Assembly: GCA_025966215.1 (NCBI GenBank)
Contig: JAOPVM010000160.1
Coordinates: 1-6,417 of the forward strand
From: Klenkia sp.
GTDB lineage: Bacteria; Actinomycetota; Actinomycetes; Mycobacteriales; Geodermatophilaceae
Reading direction: 5' to 3'
Length of the DNA stretch: 6,417 nucleotides
Shown one piece after another: positions 1 to 6,417 of this stretch (position 1 is its first letter; each line of letters opens with the position of its first letter). Both the position numbers and the translations under genes were made by a program. The notes under the pieces are model-generated. The model worked only from the letters and a program-made list of their open reading frames with translations, did not search any database and was not told where the DNA came from.

Positions 1-2149
1 CGTCGCCGAAGAGCACGTCGGTGGGTCGACCGGGACGCCGGGGGGCGTCGCTCCGGCCGGACTCCTCGGCGTGGGTCTGCGGCTGCACGTCAGTGACACT
101 AACCGGCTCGTCCCCGGACGCCGGGTCACCTGCGGGGGCCGTGTCGGCGGGCAGCAGCTCGCCCTCCAGGAAGGTGGGGGAGAGCCGGTAGACCGGTGCG
201 ACCTCGGCGGTCGGGTCGTCGGTGGCCCGGGTCTGGGTGACCCCGGACAGCCGGACGACGCGGTCCCGGCCGCTGCGCTTGGCGTCGTAGAGCACGCCGT
301 CGGCGGCGGCGAACAGGGTGCGCCGGTCGTCCCCGCGGGCCGCCGAGGCGATGCCCACGGAGATCGTGACCGGCACGTCGATGCCCAGGGCGGACCAGTC
401 GTTGCCCGAGATGGACCGGCGGATCCGCTCCATCGCCCGCTCGCCCTGCTCCGCGGTGGTGTCGGGCAGCAGCACGACGAACTCGTCGCCGGCCCAGCGG
501 CACACCTCGTCGCTGTCGCGCACCCCGTCGACCAGCAGCTGGGCGACCGCGCGCAGCACGGCGTCGCCCCCGGGGTGCCCGGCGGCGTCGTTGATCGACT
601 TGAAGTGGTCGATGTCCACCACGGCCAGCGCGGGCGCGGCGCCGGCGGCCAGCAGGCCGTCGAGGCGGGCCTCGGCGTAGCGCCGGTTGGGCAGGTGGGT
701 CAGCGGGTCCTCGTAGGCCTGCCGACGCAGCTGGCCGGCGGCCCGCTCGGTCTCCAGCAGGCTCTTGCGCCGGCCGAACAGCTCGACCCAGCGGGTGCGC
801 CGCTCGTCGACCCGGTCCAGCTCGTCGGCCAGGTAGGCCTGCAGGTAGGGCAGCGCGCGGGCGGCGTCGTCCAGCTCGGCGTGCAGCGTGCACAGCTCGC
901 GCAGCGCGGAGCGGCGCAGCCGGGGCAACCCGTGCTCGGTGGCCAGCGCCAGGGCGTGGGCCAGGTGGTCGTCTGCGGAGCGGACCCGGACGGTGTCCCC
1001 GGCCAGGCTGCCGGCACGGCGCAGCGCCCGGCCCAGCGCGAGCTCGGCGGAGGCGAGCAGCCCGCGGTCGTCCTCGGGGGTCAGCAGGACGGCCTGCCGC
1101 AGCGGGGCGACCGCGGCCGGGCACTCGCCCAGCCCGACCAGCGCCCAGCCGTGCACGACCTGCGCCTGGACCCGGCGGGGGTCACCGACGGGCAGCTCGG
1201 TCAACGCCCGGTCGGCCAGCGCGCGGGACTCGGCGAAGTAGGGCCGGGCGTCGTCGGTGCGGGCGTCGTCGAGCAGGTTCTCCCCGACCTCGGCGCACAG
1301 CGCCGCCAGACGCGCGGCGGTGTCCCCGACCAACGCGGCCGACCCGGCGCCGGGCACGTCGTCGGCCAGCCGGACGGCGGTGTCGTGGGCGCGCCGCTGG
1401 TAGTCCAGGGCCAGCGGCATGAGCTCGAGGTCGGCGAGCACGCCGGACAGCGCGCCCAGGGTGTGCACCAGCAGCGGGCTGACCGGCAGCGCGGGGTCCA
1501 ACAGGCTGGCGGCCTCGACAGCCTCGTCCATCGCGGCGTCGGTGCGCCGGGAGAGCAGCTCGATCCGGGCGTGCCGGGCCAGGCCCGCGGCGCGCTGGAG
1601 GTCGTCGTCGGAGGCGTCGAAGGCGGCGCGGGCGGAGCGGACCAGTGCGATCGCCAGCGCGGCGTGCGCGGCGGACTCCGAGCGGGTGCCCAGCTCCACG
1701 GCGGCGACCGGGGTGTCACTGGTGTCGGCGGCCTCGAGCAGCTCGGCGACCCCGTCGTGCAGGTCCAGCGGTTCCTCGTCGACGCCGGGGTCGATCGGGT
1801 CGCCGAGCAGCGTGAACCCGGCCATCCGCAGGCGCCTGACCAGCAGCTCGGCGCGCAACGTGTCGGCCCACGCGCGGGCCAGTGAGGAGAGTGGGGCCCC
1901 GGCGGCGGACGGCACGGAGAGACCGGCGTCGCCCTCGACGTCGGCCAGGAGTGTCTCGGCCAGGTCCAGCTGCCAGTTGGCCAGCGCGGAACTGACCTGC
2001 TCGTGCAGGACCCCGGGTGGCACGAGCGCACTGTGCACGTTGCCGGCGCCGGTGTCACGCACCGGGCCGGGGGCACGCCGGGAGCCCGCCCGTCCGTGCT
2101 GCCGGTCACCCGTCCCGGCGCCCGACCGGCGGGGTCGGGGCGTGCTCAC
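1..2149 (-). CDS. TPR-like/GGDEF diguanylate cyclase, 3' end outside window
   Basis: Likely makes cyclic di-GMP from two GTP in the cytoplasm; no membrane segment or signal peptide is seen. 716 residues lie in the window and no stop codon is reached. Residues ~45-440 are Ala/Leu-rich helices resembling TPR units, a probable sensing or partner-binding region. Residues ~441-480 form a charged linker helix. The GGDEF domain spans ~481-634: DPLTHLPNRR at 481, metal-binding D512 in VDIDHFKSIND, active-site motif AGDEF at 553-557 (canonical GGDEF with first Gly changed to Ala) and an intact I-site RDSD at 544-547, five residues before it. Residues 635-716 are an acidic, Pro-rich, probably disordered tail. 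The GTG start overlaps the upstream gene's TGA (GTGA) and has no Shine-Dalgarno sequence, suggesting translational coupling. The first ~40 residues are Arg/Gly/Pro-rich, so GTGs at residues 30, 38 or 43 are alternatives. It is a paralogue of its upstream neighbour. The domain call is sure; activity is inferred. Confidence 0.9.
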   Translation of the reverse strand, partial: MSTPRPRRSGAGTGDRQHGRAGSRRAPGPVRDTGAGNVHSALVPPGVLHEQVSSALANWQLDLAETLLADVEGDAGLSVPSAAGAPLSSLARAWADTLRAELLVRRLRMAGFTLLGDPIDPGVDEEPLDLHDGVAELLEAADTSDTPVAAVELGTRSESAAHAALAIALVRSARAAFDASDDDLQRAAGLARHARIELLSRRTDAAMDEAVEAASLLDPALPVSPLLVHTLGALSGVLADLELMPLALDYQRRAHDTAVRLADDVPGAGSAALVGDTAARLAALCAEVGENLLDDARTDDARPYFAESRALADRALTELPVGDPRRVQAQVVHGWALVGLGECPAAVAPLRQAVLLTPEDDRGLLASAELALGRALRRAGSLAGDTVRVRSADDHLAHALALATEHGLPRLRRSALRELCTLHAELDDAARALPYLQAYLADELDRVDERRTRWVELFGRRKSLLETERAAGQLRRQAYEDPLTHLPNRRYAEARLDGLLAAGAAPALAVVDIDHFKSINDAAGHPGGDAVLRAVAQLLVDGVRDSDEVCRWAGDEFVVLLPDTTAEQGERAMERIRRSISGNDWSALGIDVPVTISVGIASAARGDDRRTLFAAADGVLYDAKRSGRDRVVRLSGVTQTRATDDPTAEVAPVYRLSPTFLEGELLPADTAPAGDPASGDEPVSVTDVQPQTHAEESGRSDAPRRPGRPTDVLFGD

Positions 2150-3960
2150 GAGGACGGCTCGTCGTCGGAGGCGAAGGCCCAGCCGGGTGGGCGCTGGGTG
2201 CGGGCGCCCAGCAGCTCGTCGACGAGCGCGTCGACCGAGGCGTGCGCCGTCTGCGGTCCGCCTGCGGCGCCGGTGTCGCTGGGGCCGGTGGCTGCGGCGG
2301 GGGTGCCGGTGCGCACCCGGTCGCGCCCGGTGCGCTTGGCCGAGAACAGGTGCAGGTCGGCGCTGTCGAACAGCTGACGCCAGGTGTGCGGCCCGGCCTG
2401 GTCGGGGTGGGTGGTGGCGATGCCGATGCTGACCGTCACCGGGCCGGCGAGGTCCAGTTCGTCCCACGGGCACTCGGCGACGGCGATCCTCAGCCGTTCC
2501 ATGGCCACCACGGCCTGGGCCTCGTGGGCGCCGGGCAGGATCACCAGGAACTCGTCCCCGGCCCAGCGGAAGACCTCGTCGCCGGTGCGGCAGTGCAGCC
2601 GGAGCAGGTCGGCCAGCCGGCGCAGCACGGCGTCCCCGTGCAGGTGGGAGTTGTCGTCGTTGACCGACTTGAACCGGTCGACGTCCACCACGGCCAGCGA
2701 CGCGGTGGAGGTGGTCAGGTCGAGCTCGGCGAGCCGACGCTCGGCGCTGCGCCGGTTGCCCAGCCCGGTCAGCGGGTCCTCCATGGCGTGCCGGCGCATG
2801 AGCGCGGCCTGGCGCTCGGCCTCGCGCAGCCGGCTGCGGCGGACGAACATCTCCGCCCACAGCTCGCGGCTGCGCAGCGCCACCTGGGAGGCCTCGGCCC
2901 GGTAGGCCTCCAGCCAGTGCAGGGCCTCGCCGGCGCGGCCCAACGCCGCGGTGGCCTGACCGAGCTCGAGCAGGCACTGCCGGTGCCGCCGGCGGTCGCC
3001 CACCGCCGCGAAGGCGCCGGCCGCAGCCACGAGCAGGTCGGTGGCCTCGTCGGCCAGCCGGACGGACTCCGGCGTCTCGGTGCTGCCGGTGCGGGCCGCC
3101 TCGCGCTGGGCGGTGCGGGTCAGCAGCCGGGCCAGGGCGAGATCGGCGTACCCGAGCAACCACAGCCCGCCCTCGGCCTCGATCCGGCCACGCACCCGGC
3201 GCAGCGCCGGGAGGGTGTCGTCCAGGTCGTCGGCCAGGGTCAGGGCCCAGCCGTGCACGACGGCCAGCAGGTCGCTCTCGGCGTCGGGGGGCTCCCAGTC
3301 CAGCGCGGTGGCGGCGTGCGAGCAGCGCAGGGCCACCGCGGCCAGCCGCGCGGCGCGCACCTCGTCGCCCCGGCGGTGCACGGTCTGGGCCAGCTCGGCG
3401 TGCTGTTGGGCGCACAGCCGCAGCAGCCGCCAGCGGTCGGCGACCCCGCCCAGGGCGGTGGCGACCCGGTGCCCGCGCAGCGCCTGGGCGACAGCGAGCT
3501 CCTCCAGGTCGAGCCGGGTGAGGGCCAGGGACAGCCAGTGGTGGGCCTGGTGGAGCTCGCGGCTGGGGTCGTCGGCCGGGACCTGGTCGGTGAGCAGGCT
3601 GGCGTCGACGGCCAGGTGCATGGCGGCATCGGAGCGGTCGCCGCTGACCTCCAGGTGCGCCAGGTAGGCCAGGGTCAGCGCCCGCTCGGCGTCGGCCGGG
3701 CAGAGCTCGGTCGCCGAGCGCGCGGCGGCCACCTCGGTGGCCGCGGCCTCCAGGTCGTTCGTGGCCAGCAGGCGGCGGGCGGCGAACGCGTGCGCCCAGG
3801 CCACCCAGCGGGGGGTGCCCGCGGCGGCGAGGTCGGCCTCGACGGCGGCCAGGGTGTCCAGGAACGCGTGGGCGTCCTCCCGGTCGCTGGCCTCCAGCAG
3901 GGTCCAGCGGGCCCGGGCGAGGGAGGCGTCGTCGACGAGGGCCGGGATGCCGGTGCTCAC
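2146..3960 (-). CDS. TPR-like/GGDEF diguanylate cyclase
   Basis: Complete 604-residue cytoplasmic protein predicted to synthesise cyclic di-GMP. Residues ~1-355 are Ala/Leu-rich helix pairs of TPR character, probably a regulatory region. Residues ~356-393 are a charged linker helix. The GGDEF domain runs ~395-550, with LTGLGNRR at 397-404, metal-site VDVDRFKSVND around 425-435, I-site RTGD at 458-461 and AGDEF at 467-471. The usual Gly-His pair after FKxxND is Ser-His here, and the late LYxAK motif reads LFSAK. A 50-residue low-complexity tail ends with a short helical stretch (SVDALVDELLGAR). I chose GTG 3960 because GGAGG lies 5 nt upstream; GTG 3972 would add four residues. It is the first gene of the pair: its TGA overlaps the next gene's GTG. 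It diverges from pheA across 128 bp. GGDEF-fold assignment is secure; the signal sensed is unknown. Confidence 0.93.
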   Translation of the reverse strand: MSTGIPALVDDASLARARWTLLEASDREDAHAFLDTLAAVEADLAAAGTPRWVAWAHAFAARRLLATNDLEAAATEVAAARSATELCPADAERALTLAYLAHLEVSGDRSDAAMHLAVDASLLTDQVPADDPSRELHQAHHWLSLALTRLDLEELAVAQALRGHRVATALGGVADRWRLLRLCAQQHAELAQTVHRRGDEVRAARLAAVALRCSHAATALDWEPPDAESDLLAVVHGWALTLADDLDDTLPALRRVRGRIEAEGGLWLLGYADLALARLLTRTAQREAARTGSTETPESVRLADEATDLLVAAAGAFAAVGDRRRHRQCLLELGQATAALGRAGEALHWLEAYRAEASQVALRSRELWAEMFVRRSRLREAERQAALMRRHAMEDPLTGLGNRRSAERRLAELDLTTSTASLAVVDVDRFKSVNDDNSHLHGDAVLRRLADLLRLHCRTGDEVFRWAGDEFLVILPGAHEAQAVVAMERLRIAVAECPWDELDLAGPVTVSIGIATTHPDQAGPHTWRQLFDSADLHLFSAKRTGRDRVRTGTPAAATGPSDTGAAGGPQTAHASVDALVDELLGARTQRPPGWAFASDDEPSS

Positions 3961-3965
3961 CACGT

Positions 3966-3970
3966 CCTCC
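3966..3970 (-). promoter_or_regulatory. Ribosome binding site of upstream cyclase gene
   Basis: On the minus strand the sequence reads GGAGG, then 5 nt (ACGTG), then GTG AGC. This is a good actinobacterial Shine-Dalgarno sequence and spacing. It favours the GTG at 3960 over the in-frame GTG at 3972, in front of which only AGGTGA sits, immediately adjacent. Confidence 0.65.
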
Positions 3971-3989
3971 ACTCACCTGTGGGTCGCCA

Positions 3990-4012
3990 GGACGCGCGAG
4001 GTCCCCGCGTCC
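3990..4012. repeat. Inverted repeat, 7-bp arms, in cyclase leader region
   Basis: GGACGCG (3990-3996) and CGCGTCC (4006-4012) are perfect inverted copies separated by 9 nt. The repeat lies 30 nt upstream of the cyclase start at 3960. It could form a hairpin in the 5' leader of the cyclase transcript or serve as a protein-binding site. Short GC-rich inverted repeats arise easily by chance in DNA of this composition, so function is uncertain. Confidence 0.35.
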
Positions 4013-4043
4013 GTGCTCCCGGCCGGTGGCGAGGCAGCTCCCC

Positions 4044-4070
4044 CCGGGTCGGGGACTGGACCCGACCCGG
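4044..4070. repeat. Perfect 10-bp inverted repeat, possible operator between cyclase and pheA
   Basis: CCGGGTCGGG (4044-4053) and CCCGACCCGG (4061-4070) are exact inverted copies around a 7-nt spacer, GACTGGA. The element ends 18 nt before the pheA start codon and covers the region where the pheA -35 box is expected. It could therefore be an operator for pheA, for the divergent cyclase pair, or for both. It does not look like a terminator because no gene ends here and there is no T-run. The binding protein is unknown. Confidence 0.5.
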
Positions 4071-4082
4071 CCGCACTACCCT
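4052..4082 (+). promoter_or_regulatory. Candidate leaderless promoter of pheA
   Basis: TACCCT (4077-4082) fits the actinobacterial TAnnnT -10 box and lies 6 nt before the pheA ATG. The transcript would start at or next to the A of the ATG, giving a leaderless mRNA. This agrees with the absence of a Shine-Dalgarno sequence before the ATG. A weak -35 candidate, GGGACT (4052-4057), lies 19 nt upstream inside the inverted repeat; its match to TTGACN is poor. Confidence 0.45.
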
Positions 4083-4088
4083 CGTCGG

Positions 4089-5021
4089 ATGCCTCAGCAG
4101 CACCCGACGCGGTTCGCCTATCTGGGGCCCGAGGGTACCTTCACCGAGGCGGCTCTCCGCAGTCTCGGTGCCCCCTCCGGGGGGGAGCGGCGACCGGTGG
4201 CCAGCGTGCCCGCCGCACTGGCCGCGCTGCGTGCCGGTGAGGTCGACGCGGCCTTCGTCCCGATGGAGAACTCGGTCGAGGGATCGGTGTCGCCGACCCT
4301 GGACGGACTGGCCGCCGGCGACCCCGTGGTCATCACCCGCGAGGTGTTCCTGGCCGTCGACTTCGTGCTCGCCGTCCGCCCCGGTGTCGGGCTGGACGGG
4401 GTGGGTTCGGTGGCCAGCCACCCGCACGCGCTGGCCCAGACCCGCGGCTGGGTGGCCGAGCACCTGCCCGCGGCCGACGTCCTCGCCGCGTCCTCCACCG
4501 CCGACGCCGCCCGGTTGGTCGCCGAGGGCACCTTCGACGCCGCCGTCTGTCCGGCGCTGGCCGCCGAGCGCTACGGCCTGGACGCCGTCGCCACCGGGCT
4601 CGCCGACCACCCCGGGGCGGTCACCCGCTTCGTCCAGGTGGAGCTGCCGGGCCGGCTGCCGGCGCCGACCGGGGCGGACAAGACGACGGTGCACTGCGTC
4701 GTCGCCGACCGGACCGGGGCGCTGCTGGACCTGCTCACCGAGTTCGCCGTCCGCGGGATCAGCCTGACCCGGCTGGAGTCCCGGCCCACCCGGGAGCGGC
4801 TGGGCGTCTACTCCTTCTCCCTGGACGTGGAGGGCCACGTCGGCGACGCGCGGATGGGCGACGCGCTGGCCGCGCTGCACCGGCGGTGCGAGGAGGTCCG
4901 CTTCCTCGGCTCCTACCCTCGCGACGACGGGCAGGCGCCCAAGCCGGTGCTGGACGCCGACGGGGACCCCGCCTTCGCCGCCGCGGGCCGCTGGCTCGCC
5001 GGACTGCGCGGGGACGGCTGA
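4089..5021 (+). CDS. pheA: Prephenate dehydratase with ACT domain
   Basis: Converts prephenate to phenylpyruvate with loss of water and CO2, the committed step to phenylalanine. 310 residues, close to the ~300-320 typical of monofunctional bacterial enzymes. The catalytic PDT domain covers ~7-183: YLGPEGTFTE at 11-20, the conserved ENSVEGSV stretch at 60-67, SHPHALAQ at 110-117, and the catalytic TRF motif at 179-181 (preceded by GAV rather than the more usual Asn-containing form). The ACT domain covers ~198-278, with the phenylalanine-binding signatures GAL (210-212) and ESRP (230-233), so feedback control by phenylalanine is expected from the family. No chorismate mutase domain is fused. 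The ATG at 4089 directly precedes the conserved fold and follows a leaderless-type -10 box. An in-frame GTG at 4026 would add 21 unconserved residues reading through the putative promoter. It is transcribed alone here, divergent from the cyclases and convergent with the GroES-like gene. Confidence 0.97.
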   Translation: MPQQHPTRFAYLGPEGTFTEAALRSLGAPSGGERRPVASVPAALAALRAGEVDAAFVPMENSVEGSVSPTLDGLAAGDPVVITREVFLAVDFVLAVRPGVGLDGVGSVASHPHALAQTRGWVAEHLPAADVLAASSTADAARLVAEGTFDAAVCPALAAERYGLDAVATGLADHPGAVTRFVQVELPGRLPAPTGADKTTVHCVVADRTGALLDLLTEFAVRGISLTRLESRPTRERLGVYSFSLDVEGHVGDARMGDALAALHRRCEEVRFLGSYPRDDGQAPKPVLDADGDPAFAAAGRWLAGLRGDG

Positions 5022-5023
5022 CC

Positions 5024-5050
5024 CCGGCGGTGCGACTCCGCACTCCCCGG
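5024..5050 (+). terminator. Hairpin after pheA, possible terminator
   Basis: GTGCG (5030-5034) and CGCAC (5039-5043) pair around a 4-nt ACTC loop, with a flanking G-T wobble. An outer CCGG/CCGG pair (5024-5027 with 5047-5050) can extend the stem across a small internal mismatch. It starts 2 nt after the pheA stop. There is no T-run, as is common for actinobacterial hairpins, so a termination role is inferred from position. Confidence 0.4.
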
Positions 5051-5140
5051 CTCCGGTCATGGTCACCCAGTGTGCTGCGCCCAGACCGTGGTGCAACCCC
5101 TTCGTCCTCGATCGGTGGACGGACGGGTTCTCCGGGCGTG

Positions 5141-5159
5141 CCCTGCGTCACCCGCAGGG
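5141..5159 (-). terminator. Hairpin after GroES-like gene, possible terminator
   Basis: CCCTGCG (5141-5147) and CGCAGGG (5153-5159) form a perfect 7-bp GC-rich stem around a 5-nt loop. It lies 2 nt beyond the stop codon of the minus-strand GroES-like gene. No T-run follows. As an inverted repeat it could also act on read-through transcripts from pheA. Position and stem quality support the call. Confidence 0.5.
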
Positions 5160-5161
5160 AC

Positions 5162-5494
5162 CTAGAGGTAGAGACCGGTGGCCTCCTCGATGCGCTCGGC
5201 CGCCACGGCGTGCACGTCGCGCTCGCGGAGGATCACCAGGTCCTCGCCGTGCACCTCGACCTCGTGCTGGTCCTCGGGGGAGAACAGCACCTGGTCGCCG
5301 ACCTTGACCTGCCGGACGTTCGCGCCGACCCCGCGGGCCTCGCCCCAGACCAGCCGCTTGGCGACCTGGGCGGTGGCGGGGATGAGGATGCCGCCGGAGC
5401 TGCGCCGGTCGCCGGCGTCCTTGCGGAGGGAGATCAGCAGCCGGTCGTGCAGCATCTTGATCGGCAGACCGGTCTGAGCAGCGTCGTCGGGCAC
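5162..5494 (-). CDS. GroES-like (Cpn10 family) protein
   Basis: 110-residue Cpn10-fold protein, probably a cytoplasmic co-chaperonin variant. Family features in order: IKMLHDRLLISL at ~12-23 (the first beta strand of GroES proteins), a mobile-loop-like segment at ~27-43 with SSGGILIP keeping the hydrophobic tripeptide that contacts GroEL, VGDQVLFSPED at ~65-75, and the C-terminal strand LVILRERDVHAV at ~86-97. A short extra tail ends in ATGLYL. It differs from the main GroES in its Asp/Gln-rich N-terminal extension and tail, and no groEL is adjacent in the window, so this is likely a second GroES-like copy rather than the main chaperonin gene. The GTG at 5494 is preferred because the N-terminal residues lead directly into the fold; an internal Met at residue 14 would truncate the first strand. 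It starts 22 bp after the metallopeptidase stop, so co-transcription is likely, with a possible own promoter in the gap. GroEL binding is inferred. Confidence 0.9.
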   Translation of the reverse strand: MPDDAAQTGLPIKMLHDRLLISLRKDAGDRRSSGGILIPATAQVAKRLVWGEARGVGANVRQVKVGDQVLFSPEDQHEVEVHGEDLVILRERDVHAVAAERIEEATGLYL

Positions 5495-5502
5495 GCCGTC
5501 CG

Positions 5503-5508
5503 ACGTTA
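5503..5508 (-). promoter_or_regulatory. Possible -10 box for the GroES-like gene
   Basis: The minus strand reads TAACGT, matching TAnnnT, 8 nt before the GTG at 5494. It would give a leaderless or nearly leaderless transcript. It sits in the only gap between the metallopeptidase and GroES-like genes. I see no convincing -35 box, which would fall inside the metallopeptidase coding end, so this is tentative. Confidence 0.3.
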
Positions 5509-5516
5509 CCGGTCCA

Positions 5517-6417
<901 letters not shown>

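Noticed and set aside
126..1124. 332-codon Arg/Ala-rich minus-strand frame
   Set aside because: It is a shifted reading of the GGDEF gene; the real frame shows DPLTHLPNRR, FKSIND and AGDEF.
71..1885. 604-codon open frame on the plus strand
   Set aside because: It is antisense to the conserved TPR-GGDEF gene, its product is a Gly/Val/Gln-rich string with no recognisable domain, and such frames are expected opposite GC-rich genes.
4026..4088. Upstream GTG start for pheA adding 21 residues
   Set aside because: The extension translates the inverted repeat and -10 box, has no ribosome binding site and is not part of the conserved fold, which starts right after ATG 4089.
2017..4767. 916-codon open frame on the plus strand
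   Set aside because: It runs antisense to the first cyclase and then out of frame through pheA. Composition is low-complexity and no family is recognisable.
5022..5161. Small RNA or tRNA gene in the convergent gap
   Set aside because: I saw only two short hairpins next to gene ends, with no cloverleaf, TΨC-like sequence or promoter.

Overview
The DNA is very GC-rich (clearly above 70% by eye). It has GTG starts, 4-base start/stop overlaps and mostly weak Shine-Dalgarno signals, and it carries a GuaB1-type protein and an actinobacterial GroES-like protein. Together these point to a high-GC actinobacterium. A Geodermatophilaceae-like host (Blastococcus, Geodermatophilus, Modestobacter) is my best guess, but only an inference.

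Layout. (1) Positions 1-3960, minus strand: two consecutive, paralogous, cytoplasmic proteins, each with an alpha-helical TPR-like N-terminal region followed by a C-terminal GGDEF diguanylate cyclase domain. Both carry the variant AGDEF active site and an intact RxxD inhibitory site. The upstream gene (2146-3960) and downstream gene (1-2149, 3' end outside the window) overlap by GTGA and look translationally coupled. (2) Positions 3961-4088: a 128-bp divergent intergenic region with two perfect inverted repeats, one of which overlaps a predicted leaderless promoter for pheA. (3) Positions 4089-5021, plus strand: pheA, prephenate dehydratase with a C-terminal ACT domain. (4) Positions 5022-5161: a convergent intergenic region with a hairpin near each gene end. 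(5) Positions 5162-6417, minus strand: a compact gene set read in the order guaB1 (C-terminal part only), a small HExxH zincin-like metallopeptidase (115 aa, GTGA overlap with guaB1), and a GroES-like protein (110 aa, 22 bp downstream).

The three blocks cover c-di-GMP signalling, phenylalanine biosynthesis, and purine salvage plus protein quality control. Nothing in the sequence ties them into one pathway. There are no mobile elements, CRISPR arrays, rRNA or tRNA genes. No clearly novel system is present. The least ordinary items are the tandem AGDEF cyclase pair and the palindrome-containing divergent control region. Long open frames antisense to the real genes are by-products of the base composition.
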